Below, in pieces: positions 18,248-26,110 of a stretch of 64,000 bases of DNA. Numbering within the stretch: position 1 is the first letter of the stretch; each line of letters starts with the position of its first letter. The DNA is from Halobacteria archaeon AArc-dxtr1 (GTDB lineage: Archaea; Halobacteriota; Halobacteria; Halobacteriales; Natrialbaceae). A program made the position numbers and the translations under genes. The stretch is from the NCBI GenBank assembly GCA_025517425.1, contig JAOPJY010000003.1, positions 143,367 through 207,366 on the forward strand, given 5' to 3'. The notes under the pieces were generated by a model. That model saw only the letters and a program-made list of their open reading frames with translations. It was not told where the DNA came from and ran no database searches.

Positions 18248-18358
18248 ACGGTCGTTTCGCTCACGTCGTTCGCTTCACTCCCTGATTCAACTCCCATCGT
18301 CCGTGCTTTCTCGCTCACGCACTCCTCGCTGTGCTCGTCGTCATTGTTCGCGAGAAAA

Positions 18359-18442
18359 CGGTGGGGATGGGATTTGAACCCATGAGGCTTGTAGGCCAGT
18401 TGCTCTCAAGGCAACCGCGTTGGGCCGCTCTGCCACCCCACC
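18359..18442 (-). tRNA. tRNA-Ser(UGA)
   Basis: 84-nt gene read on the reverse strand. Acceptor 5' GGTGGGG (18436-18442) pairs with CCCCACC. The anticodon stem GTTGC/GCAAC closes the loop CTTGAGA, giving anticodon UGA, which decodes UCA serine codons. The long class II variable arm (TGGCCTACAAGCCTC) agrees with serine. The T arm is ATGGG-TTCAAAT-CCCAT and the discriminator base is G. CCA is not encoded and there is no intron. The gene lies 23 bp beyond the stop of the GT-A-like gene on the same strand. Confidence 0.93.
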
Positions 18443-18465
18443 TCACGTTATCTTTCCTCGCCCGC

Positions 18466-19224
18466 TCAAAAAGCGTTGTCGGTCTCCCGGTGTTCGATTT
18501 CGCCGTCGGCGCCGACCGAGAGGGCGAGGTCGGCTATCGCAGCCGCAGTCGCGGGCGCGACCTCCCGGCCCGCCGCCGCTCGAGCCTCGATTCCGGCGAT
18601 GGTCGCGGCCAGACCAGTCGACGTCTCGACGGTCGGAACCGTCGGGGCGAAGCCGACCTGCAGACCGGCGTCTGCGCCACGCTGGGCTAGCGTCGCCAGC
18701 GCGGGCGATTCGGAGGCGTCGGTGAAGTCGATCGGTTCGCCGAAGCAGGCTATAGAGACGTTGCCACCGGTCGCCGGTCCCAGGACGACATCGTGGCGAC
18801 GGAGCGACATCGCCGCGCCGTCGATCTCGGTCCGTGTCACGAGCGCTGCGGTGGGATCGAGGACGGCAACGCTCGAAGCCCCCTCTCGCTCTAGCAGGTG
18901 GGTGACGGTGTTCCCCATCCTGGCTGCTCGGGTGGAGCCGACCTGACGTTCGAACCGAACATCGTCGAGATCGCCGAGTGCGTCGCTGGCGAGGTCGCGA
19001 ACGTCTCCCGCCGGATCGTCGCCTGCGTGCTCGTCCGGAAGCGTCTCGTCGTCGCGATAGTTCACCAGTAGGTCGCCGCCACTTTCGGTTGTGGCTCGAA
19101 ACACGTCGCTGACTGTCGCCCGATACAGCGTCACAGCCTCTCGGTCGGTAAGCGGCGTCGACTCGACGAGTCGCGTCAGGACGAGCCCGTCTCGGGGTGG
19201 GTCGACAGGGACGACGACGATCAT
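18466..19224 (-). CDS. GT-A-fold protein resembling DUF2064 / CofC-type nucleotidyltransferases
   Basis: 252 residues starting at ATG 19222-19224 (MIVVVPVDPPRDG). The N-terminus has the layout of small GT-A enzymes: VxPVDPPRDGLVLTRLVESTPLTDREAVTLYRATVSDVF. The central DVVLGPATGGNVSIACFGEPIDFTD aligns in position with VLGPAxDGGYYLIG of DUF2064, but the DGG metal/sugar motif is changed to TGGN. A nucleotide-sugar or phospholactate-type substrate is possible; loss of the acidic residue makes activity uncertain. Convergent genes are absent; the membrane gene at 19295 diverges from it. Confidence 0.6.
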   Translation of the reverse strand: MIVVVPVDPPRDGLVLTRLVESTPLTDREAVTLYRATVSDVFRATTESGGDLLVNYRDDETLPDEHAGDDPAGDVRDLASDALGDLDDVRFERQVGSTRAARMGNTVTHLLEREGASSVAVLDPTAALVTRTEIDGAAMSLRRHDVVLGPATGGNVSIACFGEPIDFTDASESPALATLAQRGADAGLQVGFAPTVPTVETSTGLAATIAGIEARAAAGREVAPATAAAIADLALSVGADGEIEHRETDNAF

Positions 19225-19294
19225 GCCATCTCGTGGGTTCCGGCGAGCCTTGAAGCCCGTGCTTCGGAGGGTCAGACTGCGCCGGTACGTATTT

Positions 19295-19798
19295 ATGGCA
19301 GTTGTCGAGAGTGTCAGTGTGATCGGAACGTTCGAGAGCGATCGTGACACCGGCGGACGCAGGTGGCCCGGCTCAGAAAGCGTCGACGGGCGCCTCTACG
19401 TGCTCCTGGCTGTGGCAACGGTCTTTGGCGCCGGCCACCACGTCGACCACCTGATTCGCGGCAATCACGTGGGGTGGCCCGTGATCCCGGAGGTGACGGT
19501 CTTCACCTACACCCTCGCCATCTACCCGCTTCTGGCGATCGGACTCTATCTGACGCTCACAGAACGTGTGGGGGCGGGCTACTGGACGATTCTGCTTGGC
19601 GCCATCTTCGTCGCCGTCACTGTCACGCACTTCGGCCCCCTGGCGGTCGAACCGCCGGGGGACGTCGTTGGGCCGTACGAGAGCGCGATCGTCGGCTACG
19701 CCGCCCTCGCCTGGCTGGTCGGGTTCGTCGCGTCCCTGTTCGTCGCGACTGCCTACGCCGCACACCGGTGGCGACGAAGTCGGATGCACAGTTCGTAA
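19295..19798 (+). CDS. Four-helix membrane protein, unknown function
   Basis: 167 residues starting at ATG 19295. After about 30 polar residues there are four hydrophobic helices: LYVLLAVATVFGAGHHVDHLI, VTVFTYTLAIYPLLAIGLYL, WTILLGAIFVAVTVTHF and AALAWLVGFVASLFVATAYA. The His pairs in the first helix (GHHVDH) and a His at the end of the third could bind heme or metal. I do not recognise a characterised family. Confidence 0.72.
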   Translation: MAVVESVSVIGTFESDRDTGGRRWPGSESVDGRLYVLLAVATVFGAGHHVDHLIRGNHVGWPVIPEVTVFTYTLAIYPLLAIGLYLTLTERVGAGYWTILLGAIFVAVTVTHFGPLAVEPPGDVVGPYESAIVGYAALAWLVGFVASLFVATAYAAHRWRRSRMHSS

Positions 19799-19863
19799 GA
19801 AGACGGACACGCACGGTTCGTGAGGACGAAGACCAGGGTGTCGGATACTGCCAGCAGTCGACG

Positions 19864-20538
19864 CTACCGTCCCTGTCGCCCCTTCGTCTGGCGGTAGTCG
19901 GTCGCCAGCAGCGCGGCAAAGGCTTCGACCCACGCCTGGGTCTGCTCTGCGGTCTGTTCGGCCGGGTGGATCATCGGAACCAGTTCGAAGCCCCGGCCAC
20001 GGATACGCTCGCCGTGGTGGCTCGTCACGTCGAACTCGTCGGCTGGCGTGGTCGTGTACTCGGTGGCGATTTCGGCCAGGGCACGCTCCCCGATGGGAAC
20101 GATGATTTCGGGGTTGATCATCCGGATCTCGGCGTTGAGATAGAGCTCGCAGGTGTCGACCTCCTCGTCGGTCGGCGACCGTTCCGGGTCGCGACACCGC
20201 GTCAGGTTCGTCAGGAAGGTGTTGACGAGCCGCGGCTGGTCTGCAGGCGAGGTCGCATCACAGAGGCCGAGGCGCTCTAAGATGCGCCGGAGCCCGCCGC
20301 TTTCTGCATGTCCGTCGTCGTCCGCGTCCACACCCGTCCCGCCGTCCGAGGCGGCGACGAGCGGAACGCCAACCGTATCTGCAGCCGCACTCGGTGCCTC
20401 GCCGACGAAGAGGAAGTCGCCGCCGACATCGCCGTAGCCGTGAACTACCTGCGTGCGGGTCTCACAGAGCGCCGGGCAGTTCCGACACTCCTCGTCCATG
20501 CCGAACGGGTTCGATTGCGACCGTTGATTCGCGTCCAC
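19864..20538 (-). CDS. Uracil-DNA glycosylase superfamily protein (family 4-like, altered motifs)
   Basis: 224 residues. Four Cys match the family 4 iron-sulfur ligands: the CRNC pair near residue 20, then two Cys separated by 15 residues in LTRCRDPERSPTDEEVDTC. Motif A reads VGEAPSAAADTVGVPLV in place of GEAPGxxExxxGxPFVG, so the usual Glu and uracil-stacking Phe are not present. An acidic insertion follows (DGGTGVDADDDG). Motif B is PMIHPAEQT. It probably still binds DNA bases or a 4Fe-4S cluster, but uracil excision is less certain than for canonical family 4 enzymes. Confidence 0.78.
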   Translation of the reverse strand: MDANQRSQSNPFGMDEECRNCPALCETRTQVVHGYGDVGGDFLFVGEAPSAAADTVGVPLVAASDGGTGVDADDDGHAESGGLRRILERLGLCDATSPADQPRLVNTFLTNLTRCRDPERSPTDEEVDTCELYLNAEIRMINPEIIVPIGERALAEIATEYTTTPADEFDVTSHHGERIRGRGFELVPMIHPAEQTAEQTQAWVEAFAALLATDYRQTKGRQGR

Positions 20539-20685
20539 GGTCGCTCTCGGGCCCGGGGGATCAAAAACGTCGCGTCAACGGTCGCCGACGGTGTCCCAGC
20601 GTAGCGGCGGTAGCAACGATGTGACGGCGTGCGGTAGCGCCGACGATATGCCAGCCGTCGATGGCGCCGCTACACGTGTGGCCGA

Positions 20686-21825
20686 TCAGTCGGTCTGTCT
20701 CGTTGGGTCGTGTCCGTGGGCCGATTCGTCGCCGCGATCGCGGGCGCCAGGTTCGGAGGGAGTCGACTCGGGATCGGGAGTCGACTCGCCGGCGATCCCG
20801 CGCCGGTGAACGATGCCGGTGTTGTTCGCGACGTTCGCGGCGAGTTCGCGGAACGCGTCGCCTGTCTCACCCTCCGCGAGGACGGTCGGCGTGCCGGCGT
20901 CGCCGCCCTCACGAACTGCGGGATCGAGCGGGATCGAGCCGAGAAACGGCATCCGGTGGACGTCTGCGAACGTTCGGCCCCCATCGGCACCGAAGATGTC
21001 GTGCTCGCCGCCGCAGTCGGGGCAGGCAAACGACGCCATATTCTCGGCGATTCCGAGGACGACGGTGTCGTGGCGGGCGAACATCTCGAGGCCTTTGCGC
21101 GCGTCGTCGAGTGCGACCTCCTGGGGGGTCGTGACGATCACTGCGCCCGTCACGGGCATCGTCTGGAGCATCGTCAGCTGGGTGTCGCCGGTTCCCGGCG
21201 GGAGGTCGACGACGAGGTAATCTAGATGGCCCCACTCGACGTCCTCGGTGAGCTGGGTGATGACCTTGTGGACCATCGGCCCACGCCAGATGACGGGGTC
21301 GTCCTCGCCGACGAGGAAGGCCATGCTCATCAGCTTCACGCCGAACTTCTCGGGCGGGACGAGCGTCTCGTCTTCGGTCGCCATCGGCGGTTCGTCGGCG
21401 TCGACCATCCGGGGCACGTTCGGGCCGTAGATGTCGGCGTCGAACAGGCCGACCCGGGCACCCAGATCTGACAGTCCGGCGGCGATGTTGACCGCGAGCG
21501 TCGACTTTCCGACACCACCCTTGCCGGAGGAGACAGCGATGACGTTCTTGACGTTCGGTAACACCTGGTCCTCGGCGCCAGCCGCGTCGCGGTCGGGGAT
21601 GCTCGCCGAGAGGTCGACGTCGAGCCCCTCGGCATCGAGTACGTCCCGGACCTCACCGGCAAGCGCCGTCTCCGTCGGTGAGTACGGCGCACCGAGCGCG
21701 AGGTCGACCGCAACCGAGTCACCGTTGACGGTCACCTCGTTGACCAGTCCCAGCGAGACGATGTCGTCGCCGAGATCGGGGTCCTCGACCGCTTGCAGCG
21801 AGTCGAGAACGGCGGATTCGTCCAT
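20686..21825 (-). CDS. Mrp/NBP35 family Fe-S carrier ATPase
   Basis: 379-residue P-loop ATPase that assembles and transfers iron-sulfur clusters. An N-terminal MIP18/DUF59 domain (about 1-85) precedes the deviant Walker A AVSSGKGGVGKSTLAVNIA, then LFDADIYGPNVPRM and VDLPPGTGDTQLT. The cluster-binding FACPDCGGEHDIFG motif is present. The C-terminal 45 residues are an acidic, low-complexity tail (ESTPDPESTPSEPG). Known homologues act as homodimers in the cytosol. Confidence 0.93.
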   Translation of the reverse strand: MDESAVLDSLQAVEDPDLGDDIVSLGLVNEVTVNGDSVAVDLALGAPYSPTETALAGEVRDVLDAEGLDVDLSASIPDRDAAGAEDQVLPNVKNVIAVSSGKGGVGKSTLAVNIAAGLSDLGARVGLFDADIYGPNVPRMVDADEPPMATEDETLVPPEKFGVKLMSMAFLVGEDDPVIWRGPMVHKVITQLTEDVEWGHLDYLVVDLPPGTGDTQLTMLQTMPVTGAVIVTTPQEVALDDARKGLEMFARHDTVVLGIAENMASFACPDCGGEHDIFGADGGRTFADVHRMPFLGSIPLDPAVREGGDAGTPTVLAEGETGDAFRELAANVANNTGIVHRRGIAGESTPDPESTPSEPGARDRGDESAHGHDPTRQTD

Positions 21826-21912
21826 AGTGGCACTCGTCGCCGGTGTCGAAAAAGGATTGTGTTCGGTTGACCCCTCGGTCTCGTCAGCTCACGGTCGTCT
21901 CGGGCAGGCGTC

Positions 21913-22236
21913 CTACGCGTTGAAGTCGAACCGTGGACCGCCGTACGTCGGCGGGTCGGGATCGAGTTCGACGCCATGCTCGTACCGGACGAAATTGAGG
22001 TAGAACGGACGTCCGCAGCCCTCGACGGGGTCGCCCTCGAGGTTCGTGACCGGTCCGTCCTCGCCGCAGACGAATGCGATGCCGTCGGCGGACTCGCGGT
22101 CGGAATCGTCCGGTGGGGCGTACTCCCACCCCGGCTGGCGGACTTTCGTGACCGACCGATCCGCCAGATCAGGCGGTCGCTCGAGGCTGACGACGGCGTT
22201 GCAGTGGGGACAGGTGTATCGAACGGTGACGGTCAT
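21913..22236 (-). CDS. Small zinc-ribbon-like haloarchaeal protein
   Basis: 107 residues starting at ATG 22234-22236 (MTVTVRYTCPHCNAVV). An N-terminal CPHC and later FVCGEDG and VEGCGRPFYL supply Cys residues that could form a zinc ribbon. The sequence is acidic and lacks a recognised catalytic motif. It is probably soluble and may bind nucleic acid or protein, as inferred from the zinc-finger-like Cys pattern. It lies 87 bp downstream of the mrp start on the same strand, so it is transcribed before mrp. Confidence 0.68.
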   Translation of the reverse strand: MTVTVRYTCPHCNAVVSLERPPDLADRSVTKVRQPGWEYAPPDDSDRESADGIAFVCGEDGPVTNLEGDPVEGCGRPFYLNFVRYEHGVELDPDPPTYGGPRFDFNA

Positions 22237-22521
22237 CGGCGGGAGTAAGGGACTCAAGGACGTAAGCTTGCGGCCGAAAATGGCGGGCCGTCGTCGACGC
22301 CCGGCAGTCCGTACGGTTGCGTTGTGCCAGCGTGAGTCCGAACCGTTTCTCTGTCAGCGAACCCGGTTCCGTCCACGACCAACTCCAGATCAGAGTTTGA
22401 CCCCACGAAGTTCGAACCCCTCCACGAGGTATTCACCGGCCGATCCACCACGAGCCTCGGTAGCTCTTCGGAGCGATCAGCGAGTGAGGTGGTCGGTGAG
22501 CCGCGGCCGCGTTTGCAGCGT

Positions 22522-23832
22522 CTAGAGCACGTACTGGTCGGCCATCTCCACGGGCGAGATCACCTCGAGTTCGCCCTCGCTCTCGAGGTCGGCGAGTCGT
22601 GCGGCTGTCTCTTCGAGCGCCTCGATCGCGTCGTCCTCTTCGAGCAGGTAGAACGGGATCACCGTGATCCCGCCGTACTCGGCGGTCCACTCGAGCAGTT
22701 CGGGACCGTCGCCGGGATCGGGCGAGCTAGTTATCGAGCAGAGGTGGGGGTTCCCTGCGTACCCCTGGGCGGGCGCCTCGCCCGCGAACGCGATGTCGTA
22801 GTTCTCCCGGACGAGCTCGTAAGCCGCCTCGTTGTACGTCGAGCCGGGGTAGGCGAAACAGCGGGCACCGTCCTCATAGCCTCGCTCCTCGAGCCACTCG
22901 ATAGGACCGGCGATGTTATCCTCGAGGCCGTCGCCGGGAGCGTCGTCGTCGCTAAGTTGCGAGCCCTGCGCGGAGTAGCTACCGATCGTCCAGCCGGCGT
23001 CGGCGAGGTCTGCAACCTGGTCTTCAGTGAGGTAGTCGCCCGCAGCCGCCGCATCGGGGCCGATTCGATTCGTCGGAACGAACGCGGTGCCGGTTAGGCC
23101 GTGTTCTTCGAGCGTCGAGAACCCTTCTGAGTAGTGGGTTTCGTGGCCACCGTAGAATTGGAGCATGACCTTCCCCGGTTCGTCTGGACGAGGTGTGAAG
23201 TAGAAGTCATCGACCCACAGTCGAGCGTCTTCGGCCCAATAGACGACCTGCAGGACGATGATCTCACTCAGGTCGGGATCTCCGCGAATGCGGCTGAGGC
23301 CGAAATTGTGGCGCGTCAGCGGTCCGTCTTCGACCACGCGTTGACTGAACTCGGCGTAGTCACCGTTTTCGTCCTGAAGCTGGATTCGGATCCTGCTATC
23401 GGTTTCACAGGTCATCGCGATTCCAGGAACGACGTCCCGGACGTCGATCGGTTCGTCCAGACTCCGGCGCATCCGAACCTGTCCGTCGTCCTCGGGGTCG
23501 AGAACGGCCGACTGAGACCCCTCAAACGATCGATCCGTGTCCGCTTCGATGGAGCCGAAATCCTCGTGTTCGAACCACAGGTCGAGATCTTCGAGGTCGT
23601 CGAAGGTACCTATCAGGCCGTGGTCGGATTCGTCTTCGTCGTCGGGTTCTTCTTCCTCGTCGGGTTCGTCTTCGTCGTCGGGTTCGTCCTGCGTATCTGT
23701 CTCGTCGCTGTCGTCGGATTCGTCTTCAGGGTCTGTATCGTCCTGAGGGTCTGGCTCTTCTTCAGTGGTGTCGCCCATGCAGCCAGCGAGGGCGACCGCG
23801 AGCCCCGTCGCGAGGTAGCGTCGTCGGTTCAT
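22522..23832 (-). CDS. Polysaccharide-deacetylase-like lipoprotein lacking catalytic residues
   Basis: 436 residues starting at ATG 23830-23832 (MNRRRYLATG). Lipobox LAGC gives Cys18. A long Asp/Glu/Pro linker (about 20-75) is followed by a beta-sandwich domain (about 80-215) that resembles a carbohydrate-binding module, then a NodB-like domain from about 222 to the end. The NodB signature TFDDG appears as QFYGG (225-229), and the HxxxH metal motif appears as GSYSAQGSQL (284-293) with no His. FAYPGS (about 326) is retained. It therefore has the fold without the Asp-His-His metal site, suggesting glycan binding rather than deacetylation. Confidence 0.75.
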   Translation of the reverse strand: MNRRRYLATGLAVALAGCMGDTTEEEPDPQDDTDPEDESDDSDETDTQDEPDDEDEPDEEEEPDDEDESDHGLIGTFDDLEDLDLWFEHEDFGSIEADTDRSFEGSQSAVLDPEDDGQVRMRRSLDEPIDVRDVVPGIAMTCETDSRIRIQLQDENGDYAEFSQRVVEDGPLTRHNFGLSRIRGDPDLSEIIVLQVVYWAEDARLWVDDFYFTPRPDEPGKVMLQFYGGHETHYSEGFSTLEEHGLTGTAFVPTNRIGPDAAAAGDYLTEDQVADLADAGWTIGSYSAQGSQLSDDDAPGDGLEDNIAGPIEWLEERGYEDGARCFAYPGSTYNEAAYELVRENYDIAFAGEAPAQGYAGNPHLCSITSSPDPGDGPELLEWTAEYGGITVIPFYLLEEDDAIEALEETAARLADLESEGELEVISPVEMADQYVL

Positions 23833-24257
23833 CAGTACAGTAGTTTCCCGGTCGGGCACCACATTTGTTATTCCACAGATACATCGAGGAGGGTTGGTAC
23901 CGAGGTGCCAGTGGTTCGAAGTAGTACGATCCAACTGAGCTGGAACTGCCGGCTACCAGAACAGTCGAGACCCCGTTCGTCGAGAGTCACTCGTCAACGT
24001 TCCCGAACGACACACTGGGTCTTCTGCACGACCAGCCTACTCATGGTAGCTCCGCCCTTGGAATGATCCCCGAGACTGAGTGTCACGTGAAAGGGATGAC
24101 GAACGGACGCAGTAGTCCCGTACATCGGTGATCGGCCGACCGACTGCGACGTGCCCTACAGGGGCAAGGAAACCGAACCGATACGTGAGACACGGATCGA
24201 GTCTCCCCGACGCAGTCACCCGGAACATCTTTGACGCTGACCGGAATCCGTACGCAT
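23833..24257. other. 425-bp non-coding interval
   Basis: Divergent promoter interval between the deacetylase-like gene and the eIF2B-type gene. I see no convincing open frame, tRNA or long inverted repeat. The G+C looks lower than in the flanking genes. An unannotated small RNA cannot be excluded. Confidence 0.5.
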
Positions 24258-25109
24258 ATGATCGACCAGACGGCCGAGGAGATCAGAGAGATGCAGACCC
24301 ACAGCTCCTCCGTGGTGGCCGTAAACGCGAGCCGTGCCCTCCGAGCGCTCACGGAGCGCGAGTTCGCAACCGTCGAGGAGTACCTGCGCGCGTTAGAGCA
24401 AAACGGCACGATCCTGCGCCGGGCGAATCCGTCCCACGCCTCGTTGCAAAACGCAGTCCGGGCCGTCGTCCGCGAGGTGACCGACGCCGAGCCCGATACG
24501 GTCGAGGAGGCAAAGCGACTGACCGACACCCACATCCAGGACGTCGTCGCCCGAATCGAGTCGGCAAAGCGCCGCGCCGCGGAAAACGCCGTCGACGTCC
24601 TGGCAGACGGTGCGACGCTGTTAACCCATGATTACTCCTCGACGGTCATCGAGGCGCTCGAGGCTGCGACCGCCGAGGGGAAATCCTTCGACATCTACGT
24701 CACCGAGGCGAGACCACGCTACATCGGCCGTAAAACCGCCCGACGGCTCGCCCCGATCGAGGGAATCGACGTGACTCTCATCACAGATAGCGCGAGCGGC
24801 CTCCACCTAGACCAGTGTGACCGCGTCGTCGTCGGCATGGACTGCATCGTCGAGGAGACGCTGTACAACCGGGTCGGCACCTTCCCCATCGCCGCAGCGG
24901 CCGACCAGGTAGACGTACCCGTCACCGTCCTCGGCTCGGCCGCGAAGCTCGTCGGCGACGGCTTCGTCTTCGAGAACGAGTTCCGCTCTGCCAGCGAGGT
25001 CCTCCTCGAGCCTGCCGAGGGCTTTGCGGTGGAGAATCCGGCCTACGACGCCACGCCGGTGTCCCTCCTCGAGAGCGTGGTCACCGACGACGGCCGGCAG
25101 ACCTTCTAA
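24258..25109 (+). CDS. eIF2B-alpha-type / ribose-1,5-bisphosphate isomerase family protein
   Basis: 283 residues starting at ATG 24258 (MIDQTAEEIREMQTHSS). The C-terminal Rossmann half carries VTLITDSASG, VVVGMDCIVEETLYNRVGTFPIA and VTVLGSAAKLVGDG, typical of the eIF2B alpha/beta/delta and sugar-1-phosphate isomerase superfamily. The isomerase active-site Cys, normally in LTHCNS, is replaced: the sequence reads LLTHDYSSTV, with Asp125. That matches the eIF2B-like rather than the isomerase branch, and the protein is also shorter than archaeal ribose-1,5-bisphosphate isomerases (about 320). A regulatory or sugar-phosphate-binding role is likely. Confidence 0.8.
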   Translation: MIDQTAEEIREMQTHSSSVVAVNASRALRALTEREFATVEEYLRALEQNGTILRRANPSHASLQNAVRAVVREVTDAEPDTVEEAKRLTDTHIQDVVARIESAKRRAAENAVDVLADGATLLTHDYSSTVIEALEAATAEGKSFDIYVTEARPRYIGRKTARRLAPIEGIDVTLITDSASGLHLDQCDRVVVGMDCIVEETLYNRVGTFPIAAAADQVDVPVTVLGSAAKLVGDGFVFENEFRSASEVLLEPAEGFAVENPAYDATPVSLLESVVTDDGRQTF

Positions 25110-25133
25110 TTCGAGTCGACTCTCGCTCGAGAC

Positions 25134-25841
25134 TCAGTCGCGATCCCGCGGACGCTCGCCGAACGTGCGAGGGCCCCCATCGGTCGGCGTCGCCCACGTG
25201 ACGGCGTTTCGGAGCACGCGGCGGATCTCCTCGTTTTCGTAGATCGGAATCGTCTCGTGCCCCGGTCGGAAGTAGAAGATCCGGCCACTCCCTCGTTGGT
25301 AACAACAGCCACTCCTGAACACCTCTCCGCCCTCGAACCAGCTCGTAAACACCAGTCGGTCGGGTTCGGGGACGTCGAACGGTTCGCCGTACATCTCCGT
25401 TTCGGGGAGCTCGATGTACTCGTCTAGGCCGTCAGCGATCGGATGGCCCGGATCGACCACCCAGAGGCGCTCGGTGCCGTCGTCTTCTCGGTACTGGAGG
25501 TTGCAGGTCGTCCCCATGAGCCGCTTGAACACCTTCGAGAAGTGCCCGGAGTGCAAGACGATAAGCCCCATTCCCTCCAGAACATGCTCCTGAACGCGGT
25601 CGACGATCTCGTCTGTAACCTCGTCGTGGGCCTCGTGACCCCACCAGCACAGCACGTCCGTCGCCGCCAGAACCTCGCGAGTGAGCCCGTGTTCGGGCTC
25701 GTCTAACGTCGCCGTCGTGACGTCGTGATCACCGTCGAGCACGTCGGCGATCGTCGCGTGGATCCCGTCAGGGTAGACCGCCGCGACCGCCTCGTCTTCG
25801 CGCTCGTGCCGATACTCGTTCCAGACCGTCACGTTCGCCAT
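25134..25841 (-). CDS. ThuA domain protein
   Basis: 235 residues starting at ATG 25839-25841 ([13 protein letters not shown]). It has the ThuA/glutamine-amidotransferase-like fold: [33 protein letters not shown], and [15 protein letters not shown]. ThuA proteins accompany sugar oxidation loci; in Sinorhizobium they belong to trehalose utilisation. The divergent neighbour is a Gfo/Idh/MocA oxidoreductase, the standard ThuA companion, which supports a shared carbohydrate pathway. Substrate unknown. Confidence 0.88.
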   Translation of the reverse strand: MANVTVWNEYRHEREDEAVAAVYPDGIHATIADVLDGDHDVTTATLDEPEHGLTREVLAATDVLCWWGHEAHDEVTDEIVDRVQEHVLEGMGLIVLHSGHFSKVFKRLMGTTCNLQYREDDGTERLWVVDPGHPIADGLDEYIELPETEMYGEPFDVPEPDRLVFTSWFEGGEVFRSGCCYQRGSGRIFYFRPGHETIPIYENEEIRRVLRNAVTWATPTDGGPRTFGERPRDRD

Positions 25842-26110
25842 ACCGTCCAGTCTGCCCTCGGTGGATATAGGACACACAGAGGATTCCACAGCCACAACAC
25901 CAAATTTACACATACAGTCACATATTCGTGGTATTTTATTCCTGTATAGAATACTATTCCCATACTTTCCAAATATTCGTGCACAACGTTTATTCGTCTC
26001 GGCTTCTCGATAGCATCTATGAAGCATTGGTCTCCTCGACACCCTCCCGTACAACGGCTTATTACCGACCCGGCTACAGCCGCGTCTGAGGGGAAAGGGG
26101 GGGTTTCCCG
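25842..26110. promoter_or_regulatory. AT-rich divergent promoter region
   Basis: This interval between thuA and the oxidoreductase gene is much richer in A+T than anything around it. An imperfect inverted repeat at 25931-25954 (GTATTTTATTCC/TGTATAGAATAC, nine of twelve positions pairing) could be an operator. GCTTATTACC near 26060 could be a promoter element for the rightward gene. Confidence 0.45.

Noticed and set aside
18195-18377. Short + strand frame ending at the tRNA
   Set aside because: It reads through the tRNA antisense (GFEP-type translation), a well-known false gene pattern beside tRNA 3' ends.
22237-22521. 65-codon reverse-strand frame in the gap before the deacetylase-like gene
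   Set aside because: No motif, unusual composition for this genome, and no promoter; I see nothing else in this gap.
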